Below, piece by piece: positions 9,841 through 18,429 of a stretch of 64,000 bases of DNA (positions within the stretch are counted from its first letter, which is position 1; each line of letters begins with the position of its first letter). The position numbers and the translations under genes are program-made. The notes under the pieces were generated by a model. The model saw only the letters and a list, made by a program, of their open reading frames with translations, made no database searches and was not told the origin of the DNA. Location of the stretch: the NCBI GenBank assembly GCA_038043445.1, contig JBBTBY010000021.1:1-64000 (forward strand), given 5' to 3'. The stretch is from Spirochaetota bacterium (GTDB lineage Bacteria; Spirochaetota; Brachyspiria; Brachyspirales; JACRPF01).

Positions 9841-12468
9841 ATGTGCATCATGCGATCGATCATCATCTCCGCGGCACTTTCCGTGTGCGCTTGTGCGGCG
9901 GACCTCTCGTCATTTGCCTGGAAACATTTCGGTGCCGAGCATGGTATCGGCACGGTCACCGCCCTCGCAGCGAAGGGCGGCAGCATCTATATCGGTACAC
10001 AGAAAGGCGTGTTCCGCATGTCGGGGACGAATATCGCCCCGGAAAAACGCATCGCCGAGACGTTCATCAGCGCGCTTCTCGCCCTCGATGATGATATATG
10101 GGCCGGTTCTCCGGAGGGGCTGTATCTCTATCTCGGTGCGATCAGGAAGACGCTTCTCCTGACGAAAAAAGAAGGGCTCCTCTCCTCGGAAATAACCGCG
10201 CTCGCGTACGATGAATCGTTCGTCTATATCGGTACGAAATGGGGCATCAACTGCTACGACCGGCGGACGAAGCAGCTTTCAACCCGGAAATATACCGTGA
10301 TAAACGGTCTGCCGTCGAACAAGGTCTATGCGCTCCATGCCGCACCGTCCTATCTCCTTGTCGGAACGGAAAAGGGGCTTGCGTGGAAGAAGAAATTCGA
10401 GGCGTCATTCGAGACGCCGGAGAAGGAATCGAACATCAAGGAGATACGCATCAATGCGGTGGCGCTCGTAGAGAACACGGCATTTGCCGCCACCGACGGC
10501 GACGGCGTATACCGCATCGATATCGATACCCTCGCGTTCACACGGTATGATGCATCGTCCGGGAAGATACCCGATAATTTCGTGAACGACATCTGCGCGG
10601 ACGGGAGATATATCTGGGTGGCCACGTTCGACGGCGGCGCCTGCTATGACCGGACGGCGGACAGCTGGGCGCAATGCACCGATGTGCTCAGGAAGGGCAA
10701 GTCCGGGTCATCCGATGTGCCGATGAACGTGCTTCTCACTGACGGCGAGAACGTATATGCGGGTATCGAAGGGTTCGGGCTTTCCGTGACGACAAAGAAC
10801 GTCCCGGGGCTTACACTCTCGCCGTACCTTGCATACCGCAAGCGCGCGAATGCCGCCGGCAAGCCTGCGGTGCTCTTCATCTACGGCACCGCGAGCGGAG
10901 CGTCACCGGTGAAGCAGGTGACGATCGCCTGCCGCGATGCCCTCTCGCGCAGGGAGATCACGAGCGGGATGACCGTGGAACGGCCGCGCGTCCTCGAGCA
11001 TACGGGGAAGGCCGGGTTCAGCGATGACATCATCGCTGCGATCGACCTTTCCGAGAGCAGGCTCGCAGCACGGCTCTGGGATCTCATCGTCGATGTCGTC
11101 GTGACCGATGAGGCGGGGAACGAGAACAAGGTTTCGCAGCTATTCCTCTATGACGGCGAGGCGCCGTCGTTCAAGTATGTATCGTTCAAGGAATATACGG
11201 ACGCAGAGACGGCGCTCATCGAAGGGCGCTGCCGCGACGCTTCGCTCTCATCGCTCGAGGTGGTATCGAACGCGGCGGTCGTCGAACGCAAGGAAATGCT
11301 CAATACTTTCTCCGTGTCGCTCCCGTTGCAAGAAGGGGTGAACCGGTATACTATGCAGGCAGCGGACGTCTGTGGGAACGTCGCCGCATACGAGATAAAG
11401 ATAATCCGTGACACGCTCGCGCCGGTCATAGCGCTTGAATCGAGCGAGGTCGCCGTGCCGTGGGAGAACGATGTGCTCACCATTCCCTACAAAGAAGAGA
11501 ATATCGACGACAAGCAGGTATATATCGTCAAGGAAGGCAAGCGCTTCATGTGCGATGTGAACAAGGGCGCATCGACGATAACCGCGAAGCTTGCCGCGAC
11601 CGATATGCCGCGAAAGCATGTGCTTACCGTGTACGACCTCGCCGGTCACCGGACGGAATATCCGTTCAATCTGTTCCGCTCCGCGGAGATGGTCGATATA
11701 CTGCTCGACCCCGTTGAGCCGGTCACGAAGAAACCCGTCGAGACGTTCCGCGGGAAGCTGTTCTCCAAGTCGGACGCGAGCGTTGCCGCACGTGATGCCG
11801 GTAATGCCGTGCTCCCGATAGCGTACAATCGCTCCGGGAAGACGTTCTCGCTCGAGTGTGCGCTCGCTCCCGGGACGAACATCATAACGTTGTTCGCGAC
11901 GAACGCCGCAGGGTTCACGCGGGAAAAAAGGGTATCCATAGTTCATACGCCGGAGGCAAGAACGCTCATCGCTTCGGTAGACACGCCTCGTGCCGTGCAG
12001 ACCAATGCGGACAATGAACTCGTCGAGCGCATGAAGCGGGAGAACGAGGACCTGCGCAAACGCAATGAAGAGCTCGCGAAGGCGGAGGCGAAGGCCGCAG
12101 CGACACCCCCCAAGGAGAAGGTGGTATACCGCACCATCGAGAACGAGATACCCGAGCAGTCGCCCGCTATCGTGCTCGTGTCGATGAATTTCGCCAATGA
12201 GAACGCATTGAGCGCCATGGTGAACAAGTACTACGGCAACCCCGGCATATTGGAATGGGTACTGGCGGTCAATGCATCAATACCCAACGAACAGTTGAAG
12301 CAGCGAGGGAAGATAGTCGTACCCAATAAGAAAATGGTGGAATTCCTCATCCTCAATAAAAAGAACGATTCCCTCCTGAGAAGGATACGCTCCGATGCGT
12401 ACTCGCTTTTCACGAGCGGGGGGGCGAACAGGCTTTATACGCTTGAATCGCTCCTGTCGCAGCGGTAG
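9841..12468 (+). CDS. Secreted propeller protein with coiled coil and LysM-like C-terminus
   Basis: 875 residues from ATG 9841, one base after the preceding stop; ATG 9850 is an alternative. The N-terminus (MCIMRSIIISAALSVCACAA) is a signal sequence; its two Cys make a lipoprotein possible, but the lipobox is poor. Residues about 20-330 carry Reg_prop/two-component-regulator propeller repeats (YIGTKWGINCYD, GLPSNKVYAL, LLVGTEKGLAW). Residues about 335-715 are Ig-like sandwiches, followed by a charged coiled coil near 722-753 and a LysM-like segment near 785-830 (VNKYYGNPGILEWVLAVN). Such propellers are usually the sensor part of hybrid histidine kinases, but here no kinase follows. The LysM-like tail suggests peptidoglycan contact, so a periplasmic sensor or adaptor is inferred. 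Confidence 0.78.
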   Translation: MCIMRSIIISAALSVCACAADLSSFAWKHFGAEHGIGTVTALAAKGGSIYIGTQKGVFRMSGTNIAPEKRIAETFISALLALDDDIWAGSPEGLYLYLGAIRKTLLLTKKEGLLSSEITALAYDESFVYIGTKWGINCYDRRTKQLSTRKYTVINGLPSNKVYALHAAPSYLLVGTEKGLAWKKKFEASFETPEKESNIKEIRINAVALVENTAFAATDGDGVYRIDIDTLAFTRYDASSGKIPDNFVNDICADGRYIWVATFDGGACYDRTADSWAQCTDVLRKGKSGSSDVPMNVLLTDGENVYAGIEGFGLSVTTKNVPGLTLSPYLAYRKRANAAGKPAVLFIYGTASGASPVKQVTIACRDALSRREITSGMTVERPRVLEHTGKAGFSDDIIAAIDLSESRLAARLWDLIVDVVVTDEAGNENKVSQLFLYDGEAPSFKYVSFKEYTDAETALIEGRCRDASLSSLEVVSNAAVVERKEMLNTFSVSLPLQEGVNRYTMQAADVCGNVAAYEIKIIRDTLAPVIALESSEVAVPWENDVLTIPYKEENIDDKQVYIVKEGKRFMCDVNKGASTITAKLAATDMPRKHVLTVYDLAGHRTEYPFNLFRSAEMVDILLDPVEPVTKKPVETFRGKLFSKSDASVAARDAGNAVLPIAYNRSGKTFSLECALAPGTNIITLFATNAAGFTREKRVSIVHTPEARTLIASVDTPRAVQTNADNELVERMKRENEDLRKRNEELAKAEAKAAATPPKEKVVYRTIENEIPEQSPAIVLVSMNFANENALSAMVNKYYGNPGILEWVLAVNASIPNEQLKQRGKIVVPNKKMVEFLILNKKNDSLLRRIRSDAYSLFTSGGANRLYTLESLLSQR

Positions 12469-12470
12469 GT

Positions 12471-13694
12471 ATGGATACAGAGCCGGTCACCGAACACAAG
12501 CGATTCTCCGCGCCGTTCTTCGCGGTGTTCACCCTGATAGGGTTCGCGGGGGCATTGTGCGCGCTTTCCGCCGGGGCCATCGTTTCGGCCGCGATACTCA
12601 AGAAGGCCATCGAGAACCGCATTGGTACGGCGAACCGTGCGTTGATCCAGATGGCGGAGGCGCCGGAAATAAAGATGTTCAGCTTCATCGCATCGTTCAA
12701 TCCATCGATGAACATGGTCGAGGAGAAACTGCGCGAGTTGAAGACATCGTGCGATGCGGCGACCTATGCGGCGATAGAGAACCATCGCGGTGCCGTCGTT
12801 GCTGCCGTTTCCTTCGACGGAAAAGCGGTGCGCACCGGCGTACCGCTTGCCGAGATGCCGACGATATCGATCGATGCCGGACGTCCGGTCATTACGCTGT
12901 TCAAGCCGATCAGCAATGTGTTCGGCGAACAGGTGGGGCGTGTCATTCTGAGCGTGGACATGGTCACGTTCTGCCGCCAGGAGACCGCCGTGCTCGGGCG
13001 GCTCTGCCGATATACGTTCGCGGCGAACAATGAGAGCGACCCCTATGTAACAACCCTTTCGATGCGTACGCACCCGCTCGGGCTCCTCGCGAAACAGCGC
13101 ATCGATGCATCGCCCGGACGTGCATTCTCGCTCCTTGTCGTTCTCCGCTATCTGCATCTTGCCGCAGCACTCGCCGTTGTGCTTCTTATCGCGTTCGCGT
13201 TCGGGGGCATCCTCGAGGGGCTGCGCATGGCGCTCTACCGCCCGCCGGTCCAGCATGAGCATCATCGGCATCACCGTGCGGCGTGGGAAGAGAAAGAGAA
13301 GGAAGAGTTCATCAACAATCTCATCGATATAAAATCGACGATGCTCTCGGTGAGGAAGCGCCTGAGCGATATGAAGCATTCCGTACACGGCGGAAAACGA
13401 TCGGTGCTGGAAAAGGCAATGACCATCGATGCGAATACGTACCTGACCGGCGGGAAGACGGCCATCATCGATTCCGCGGAGGATGAGCGCGAGATGGAGC
13501 AGAACGATGCCTATGATGAGAGCGAATATGAAGTGCTCGATATCGAGCGCTATGATGCGGCGTCCCGTATGGTCGTGAAAGAGAGGACCGGCGATCAGGA
13601 AGGGAAGACCGGGCTTTCGACGGAAGGCGGACCGCGGGAGATCATACATTCGCATGATGCCGCGGATTACGCATCCATTACGATACCATCATAA
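12471..13694 (+). CDS. Two-TM membrane protein with periplasmic sensor-like domain and acidic tail
   Basis: 407 residues, starting 2 bp after the previous stop. TM helices lie near residues 16-42 and 217-246 and enclose about 175 periplasmic residues with a pattern like single PAS/Cache or CHASE-type sensors; the family is not certain. The cytoplasmic C-terminus of about 160 residues is highly charged (HEHHRHHRAAWEEKEKEEF), then acidic and probably partly disordered, with no recognised output domain. It sits between the propeller/LysM gene and the ParA gene in the same operon. It could carry an envelope signal inward, with the charged tail as a docking site for the ATPase or cyclase; that is inference from position only. 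Confidence 0.72.
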   Translation: MDTEPVTEHKRFSAPFFAVFTLIGFAGALCALSAGAIVSAAILKKAIENRIGTANRALIQMAEAPEIKMFSFIASFNPSMNMVEEKLRELKTSCDAATYAAIENHRGAVVAAVSFDGKAVRTGVPLAEMPTISIDAGRPVITLFKPISNVFGEQVGRVILSVDMVTFCRQETAVLGRLCRYTFAANNESDPYVTTLSMRTHPLGLLAKQRIDASPGRAFSLLVVLRYLHLAAALAVVLLIAFAFGGILEGLRMALYRPPVQHEHHRHHRAAWEEKEKEEFINNLIDIKSTMLSVRKRLSDMKHSVHGGKRSVLEKAMTIDANTYLTGGKTAIIDSAEDEREMEQNDAYDESEYEVLDIERYDAASRMVVKERTGDQEGKTGLSTEGGPREIIHSHDAADYASITIPS

Positions 13695-13706
13695 CAAGGG
13701 CGGGTC

Positions 13707-14483
13707 ATGGACAAGAACGCTATCGTCATCAGTGTCGGCAATCAGAAGGGAGGGGTGGGGAAGACGACATCCATCATCGCCTGCGCGCGTGCCGCGGTAC
13801 AGAAGGGCGCTCGCGTGCTCGTCATCGATATGGATGCGAACGCGCTTGCGACCGCGATAATGTCCGGCGGACGCGATTTTCCCGACGGGAACACGCTTCA
13901 TTTCCTCAAGGGCGGCGGGAAGAAGAACATCGTGCGCGCGGAAGCGCTCGGCATCGATTTCGTGCCGTCGCACAATGCGCTCACCGCCTTCGATACGGAA
14001 CGCGGGAACGCGGGTAAGCTCAACCGTGCGCTCGATTCCGTCATTACACGCTCGGGGGTGCGCTCCGAGTACGACTATATCTTCATCGATACGCCGTCGA
14101 CGGTGGGGCGCTCGCTCATGAACGCGCTTATCGCCGCGACGATAGTCCTGATACCCGTCTGCATCGATTACCTCTCGCTGCAGGGCGTCACGAAGATAGT
14201 GAATACCATACGCGCGGCTGAACGCGAGCTCGGGCGGACGATAGCGTATTTCTTCTTCGTCACACGCTACATGGAAACGTCCGAATCCAGGGAAGTGCTC
14301 GGCATGCTCACGCAGAAGCTCCGCGGTTCGCTCTTAAAGACGGTCATATCCTACGATGAGGTCTTTTCCCAGAGCATTGCGCTCGGGAAAACGGCCGCGG
14401 TGGAAAATTTCGCGCGATATGATACGATACTGAGCGCGGTGACCGGCATTCTCGGCAGGACATCCCCGAGGGAGGGGGCATGA
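13707..14483 (+). CDS. ParA/MinD-type P-loop ATPase
   Basis: 258 residues. The deviant Walker A motif GNQKGGVGKTT sits near the N-terminus, the Walker A' region is VLVIDMDAN, and the switch II/Walker B region is YIFIDTPST. This defines the ParA/MinD/Soj family, whose ATP-bound dimers bind DNA or membrane and position cargo. No parB, parS-like cluster or replication gene is nearby, and the 3' end overlaps the cyclase start by 4 bp (ATGA), so it is translationally coupled to that gene. A role in positioning the envelope/signalling complex is more likely than chromosome or plasmid partition, but this is inferred. Length fits solo ParA proteins. Confidence 0.9.
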   Translation: MDKNAIVISVGNQKGGVGKTTSIIACARAAVQKGARVLVIDMDANALATAIMSGGRDFPDGNTLHFLKGGGKKNIVRAEALGIDFVPSHNALTAFDTERGNAGKLNRALDSVITRSGVRSEYDYIFIDTPSTVGRSLMNALIAATIVLIPVCIDYLSLQGVTKIVNTIRAAERELGRTIAYFFFVTRYMETSESREVLGMLTQKLRGSLLKTVISYDEVFSQSIALGKTAAVENFARYDTILSAVTGILGRTSPREGA

Positions 14484-16459
14484 GCGAATACACCAATGCA
14501 CTTACATCGATAGTCTCCACCATTGAGAAGGAAGTTGCCGGCGAGGGGACACCGCCGGTATCGCCCGCCGCCGCCGCACCGGTGGTGAGGGACGAGAAAC
14601 CGCCCTCGGTGGCATTCTCCATTCGATTGAAGCTTTCGCTCATGATCGTTTTCATCATCATCGCCGTCATCGTTTCGCTTTCCGCGACGTTCATCAATAA
14701 CCAGAAGGCCGTCATGCTTGAGGCGATGGAGAGCAAGGGGCGCGTCATGGCATCGCAGATAGCCAAGGGCGTCCTTGAGATAATGATACAGCCGGAGATA
14801 TACGACCCGAAGGCGCGCGAAGAGGTCGTGGTCATGAACATAAAGCAGACCCTCGATGAGAGCGCGCGGGAAAAAGAGATAATCTATGTGAAGCTTTTTG
14901 ACAAGAACGACGAGCTCCTCTATGGCGCGGGTACGCACAATGCGAATGCGCTGCCCCTGCCGAAATATGCCGTGCCGCTGCGCGAGGACGGGAAGATAGA
15001 CCATCAGTTCAAGATGATCGGCACCGGGAAGGCATCGGAGCCCTCCGGTGTCCGCATGCTCATCGGGAACATGCTCGCCCTCGAGAACAATCTTTTCGAT
15101 ATCGCGTACCCGGTCATGCCGCTCGGCGGGAAGCGGCATATCGGCATGGTGCATGTGGGCGTGAGTCAGGAAGAGAACAACAGGCGCATCATCCTTGCGG
15201 TACAGAACGCGCTCGTCATATCGCTCTTCGTGCTCGTCGGCGGGCTCCTCCTTTCGCTCATCTTCGCCACGTTCTTCACGAACCCCATACGGCGGGTAAA
15301 GGACGCGCTCGTCGCGGTATCGCAGGGCGATCTCGAGCAGCATATCCGCTCGCGATCGAACGACGAGATAGGGATTCTCACCTGGAATTTCAACCGTATG
15401 ACCGAGGGGCTGCGCGAGAAGGAGAAAATGCGCGACAGGTTCGGCAAGGCGGTGAGCGAGGAGATCGTCGAGGTCATGATGAAGGGCGAGCTCAATCTCG
15501 GCGGCGAGAACAAGAGCGTTGCGATGCTCTTTTCCGATATACGCGGCTTCACCCGTCTCTCCGGCGACCTTACGCCGGAGCAGGTGCTTGAGATGTTGAA
15601 CGAGTATTTCACCATCATGGAGGGTGTGGTCAAGCGCAATATGGGCGTCATCGATAAATATGTCGGCGATGAGATCATGGCCATCTTCGGGGCCGTCATC
15701 GAGCATCAGGATATCGAGGAGTGCGCGTGCCGCTGTGCCATCGAGATGATGGTCGCCCTTGAGGAACACAACAAAGCGCGCGAACAGGCGGGGAAACTTC
15801 CGCTGCGCATCGGCATCGGCATCAACAGCGGGACCATAACGGCGGGCATGATCGGCAGCCGTAATCGCATGAACTATACGGTCATCGGCGATACGGTGAA
15901 CATGGCCTCACGCCTGTGCGATGCGGCGAGCAATCACGGGCTCGGACCCATCGTGATAAGCGATGAGACCTATCAGCGGGTGAAGGATTATATCATGGTG
16001 CGCTCCGGGGCGCTCATTGCGGTCAAGGGCAAGGACCACCCCGTTCCCATCTATGAGCTCATCGGCGTGCTCGAAAGGAAAAAAGCGAACAGGCTGAAAC
16101 TTGAGACGCTCGAGAACAAGCCCCCCGAGCCCAACGACCCGCGGCGCGGCCATGAGCGCGTCAATGTGAACGTCGACCTTAAGGCGGAGTGGCGGCGCGT
16201 GAACGATGCGAACCGTATCCCCATTTCGCACATTGAGGACGTCAGTTTCGGCGGCATGAAATTCGTCACGAGCGAGCCGCTTTCGGAGAATGAGTGCATA
16301 GAGATGACCATAGCGCTCCCGAAGCATTCGATACGTTTCATCGCCGATGTGCGGCACGGCACGGCATCCGAGGGTACGCATACCGTCGGGGCCGAATTCG
16401 TAACGATATCGGGGATGGACCTTGCGGTATTGAGTTCGCTCATGAGCATGGTGAAGTAG
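14480..16459 (+). CDS. Membrane adenylate cyclase (class III) with HAMP and C-terminal PilZ domain
   Basis: 659 residues, start overlapping the ParA stop, with a G-rich Shine-Dalgarno sequence. About 50 cytoplasmic residues precede TM1 (about 51-73), a periplasmic sensor, TM2 (about 242-267), HAMP and the class III catalytic domain (about 346-527). Metal-binding Asp lie in FSDIRGFT and YVGDE. The substrate Lys is in DKYVGDE, the second position is Thr in NYTVIGDT, and catalytic Asn/Arg are in VNMASR; Lys+Thr indicates ATP rather than GTP as substrate. Residues about 554-655 form a PilZ domain with RGHER and DVSFGG, matching the c-di-GMP-binding RxxxR and (D/N)xSxxG motifs. The protein therefore probably makes cAMP under control of both a periplasmic signal and c-di-GMP. 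Confidence 0.92.
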   Translation: MSEYTNALTSIVSTIEKEVAGEGTPPVSPAAAAPVVRDEKPPSVAFSIRLKLSLMIVFIIIAVIVSLSATFINNQKAVMLEAMESKGRVMASQIAKGVLEIMIQPEIYDPKAREEVVVMNIKQTLDESAREKEIIYVKLFDKNDELLYGAGTHNANALPLPKYAVPLREDGKIDHQFKMIGTGKASEPSGVRMLIGNMLALENNLFDIAYPVMPLGGKRHIGMVHVGVSQEENNRRIILAVQNALVISLFVLVGGLLLSLIFATFFTNPIRRVKDALVAVSQGDLEQHIRSRSNDEIGILTWNFNRMTEGLREKEKMRDRFGKAVSEEIVEVMMKGELNLGGENKSVAMLFSDIRGFTRLSGDLTPEQVLEMLNEYFTIMEGVVKRNMGVIDKYVGDEIMAIFGAVIEHQDIEECACRCAIEMMVALEEHNKAREQAGKLPLRIGIGINSGTITAGMIGSRNRMNYTVIGDTVNMASRLCDAASNHGLGPIVISDETYQRVKDYIMVRSGALIAVKGKDHPVPIYELIGVLERKKANRLKLETLENKPPEPNDPRRGHERVNVNVDLKAEWRRVNDANRIPISHIEDVSFGGMKFVTSEPLSENECIEMTIALPKHSIRFIADVRHGTASEGTHTVGAEFVTISGMDLAVLSSLMSMVK

Positions 16460-16477
16460 CGCACGAAAGGTCCCGCG

Positions 16478-17026
16478 TCAGTTGCTGCCGTGTTTCCTGA
16501 CGTATGCAAGTATCGGCATGCCTTCCACGATGACATCCCTGAGCACGGTCGTCCCGTTCCTGCCGACGACAACGAGCGCATGGGCTTCAATATTCCGTCT
16601 GCGCGCCGCGTTCCAATATGCCCGTTCTGCGGGAAGCGCCGCATCCTCCGGGAGATAATACCGGGAGAACGGGGGTACTACCCACACATGGCCGTTGTAC
16701 GCCGAACTGATCTTCATGGTCATGTACGGAACCGACGGTACGGATGCCGAGATGTTCGTGATGACGGCATAGCCGTTCGTATCGACAGCGAGCATGGCAT
16801 GGACGGACTGATGACGTGCGAAATTACTATGCCCGACATCGATGCGCATGCCGCGGAACGAAAGCGCGAGATAGCGCCCCTGGAAGATATCGACGGGATC
16901 GATCGGTGCGACGGGGAATCGATAGGCCGTGCCGGTGACGACGGTCATTTCATGCGAGATCAGAATGCCGGCGATGACGGCTATCTGCGCGAGAGCGACC
17001 GCGATGAAGAGCGCCGTACGTTTCAT
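16478..17026 (-). CDS. GDYXXLXY-family membrane-anchored protein
   Basis: 182 residues with an N-terminal membrane or signal segment (ALFIAVALAQIAVIAGILIS), then a beta-rich domain. IFQGRYLALSF is a variant of the GDYxxLxY motif that names the family, and YYLPED is a second conserved spot. The start overlaps the 3' end of the upstream DUF2157 gene by 4 bp. GDYXXLXY and DUF2157 proteins are commonly encoded as a pair; their function is unknown. It converges with the cyclase gene, leaving only 18 bp between the stops. Confidence 0.8.
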   Translation of the reverse strand: MKRTALFIAVALAQIAVIAGILISHEMTVVTGTAYRFPVAPIDPVDIFQGRYLALSFRGMRIDVGHSNFARHQSVHAMLAVDTNGYAVITNISASVPSVPYMTMKISSAYNGHVWVVPPFSRYYLPEDAALPAERAYWNAARRRNIEAHALVVVGRNGTTVLRDVIVEGMPILAYVRKHGSN

Positions 17027-18381
17027 GCACGGCCCCGCTTGAACATGCGCGCAAGCACCGCGTTGGTCACGAGAAAGGACGCTCCGATGATGAGGAATAT
17101 CACCGCGCGGATAAGGAGCGACATATGCATGTCCACGAATCGTGCGCCGATAAGCACGGCGAGAATGAGCATGCCGCCGTTGACGATGCCCTGCCGCGTA
17201 TACCGTATCCCGTGCACTATCGCGGCGACGCCGAGCACGAATGAATAGAGGTTGAAGATGGATATCGGGTGGACGGGCGCCTTGAACATGGCGAGGAGAT
17301 AGCAGCCAAGCGTGACGAACGGGAGCGCGCCGAAGACGAGTACGATGACGCGCCGGTGCTTCCGAAGGGCGACAATGAAGAGATGCACAGCGAGGGAGAA
17401 GAGGCCGATGAGAAGGATATAGTCCGGTATAGCGGCGAACGAGTGGAAGCGGCCGCCGGCGCGGTAATGGTGAATGCCGACATTGTACCAGCAGTCACCG
17501 AACGTGAAGATGAGCGATATGACGGCAGTGCCGATCGCCCCGATGATATAGAACGGACGCTGCCATATCGTGGGGGCTTCTTCGAACCACATGCCGCCGA
17601 TGAGAAAGAGTATGGCGAGATATGAGCTGTAGATGATGACCCACAGCCCCGGCACGACCTTCTCGAGCGAAATGCCGATCGATACGCACGCGGCGAGCGA
17701 ATATCCCCACGCGATGAACGATGAGCGGACGCTGTAGGGGTTCTCGCGGAAGTGGCGTATGAAATGCCATGCAATGACGGCGGCAAGCGGCCAGAAAATG
17801 AGCGCATGGCCGCCCTCGCTCTGCGCATACCCCGCCCAGGCCGTTATTCCAACGATATAAAGCAGCGCCGGTGCGCTTGCATTGAGGAGATACACGAGCG
17901 GTACGGCAAGGAGCATCCAGGTGAGCATGAACGCACCGGTATCCGCCGGGATATGGTATATCTGACCGATGACAGCGATGACGGCACCGATGAAGAGGAA
18001 ATGCACCGTCCCCGCGCTTTCACCCCACGCCCGGGAGCTTCGCTTCACGAAATAGGCGTACGCGCTCGCGGCAATGCCTGCGGCAAGGAGGGCGAACGTG
18101 AGGACGGTCTTTATCGATCTCGTCATCGCCCCCCAGTTGTACGCGATGAGCAGCATGATGCCGAGCCCCACCAGCACGGACCCGGCGATACCGAACACGA
18201 TGAACGCCGTGTTCCGGCGGTCGCCCGCTGCGCGCGAGTCGTAGTAGCGGCGTATATCGTCGGCGGTTTTTGCGGATATGACATTGGATGAGATGAGGAC
18301 AGGCAGCTCGGAAAGAAGATGGTTGATGAACGACCGGCTCGGCGATGCGGTTTTCGGTGTATCGTCCCTATCCATCGGCAT
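17023..18381 (-). CDS. DUF2157 polytopic membrane protein
   Basis: 452 residues. The N-terminal helical region (about 1-60, ending in IRRYYDSR) is followed by about ten TM helices; the first contains VLVGLGIMLLIAYNW, characteristic of DUF2157. The family has no known biochemical function and is usually paired with a GDYXXLXY protein, as here. The start is the ATG at 18381, which lies only 7 bases after the -10 element of a near-perfect sigma70 promoter with no Shine-Dalgarno between, so its mRNA looks leaderless; the ATG two codons further in is an alternative. Confidence 0.85.
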   Translation of the reverse strand: MPMDRDDTPKTASPSRSFINHLLSELPVLISSNVISAKTADDIRRYYDSRAAGDRRNTAFIVFGIAGSVLVGLGIMLLIAYNWGAMTRSIKTVLTFALLAAGIAASAYAYFVKRSSRAWGESAGTVHFLFIGAVIAVIGQIYHIPADTGAFMLTWMLLAVPLVYLLNASAPALLYIVGITAWAGYAQSEGGHALIFWPLAAVIAWHFIRHFRENPYSVRSSFIAWGYSLAACVSIGISLEKVVPGLWVIIYSSYLAILFLIGGMWFEEAPTIWQRPFYIIGAIGTAVISLIFTFGDCWYNVGIHHYRAGGRFHSFAAIPDYILLIGLFSLAVHLFIVALRKHRRVIVLVFGALPFVTLGCYLLAMFKAPVHPISIFNLYSFVLGVAAIVHGIRYTRQGIVNGGMLILAVLIGARFVDMHMSLLIRAVIFLIIGASFLVTNAVLARMFKRGRA

Positions 18382-18388
18382 GCTTCAT

Positions 18389-18417
18389 ACTATATGTCTA
18401 TCGATACGGCGTGTCAA
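18389..18417 (-). promoter_or_regulatory. Sigma70 promoter of the DUF2157/GDYXXLXY operon (leaderless)
   Basis: On the minus strand TTGACA (18412-18417), 17-bp spacer, TATAGT (18389-18394). The ATG at 18381 begins 7 bases past the -10 box, so the predicted transcript starts at or next to the start codon. Confidence 0.7.
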
Positions 18418-18429
18418 TCATGATCCTCG

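Noticed and set aside
12435-13655. Antisense open frame of about 400 codons across the two-TM gene
   Set aside because: Arg/His-rich translation with no domain, opposite a well-supported gene; a by-product of high GC codon use.
13707-14483. ParA as part of a plasmid or chromosome partition system
   Set aside because: No parB, parS-like cluster or replication gene is near, and it is translationally coupled to the cyclase.
14351-15769. Antisense open frame of about 470 codons across the cyclase gene
   Set aside because: Asp/His/Leu-rich, no motif, exactly mirrors the cyclase coding strand.
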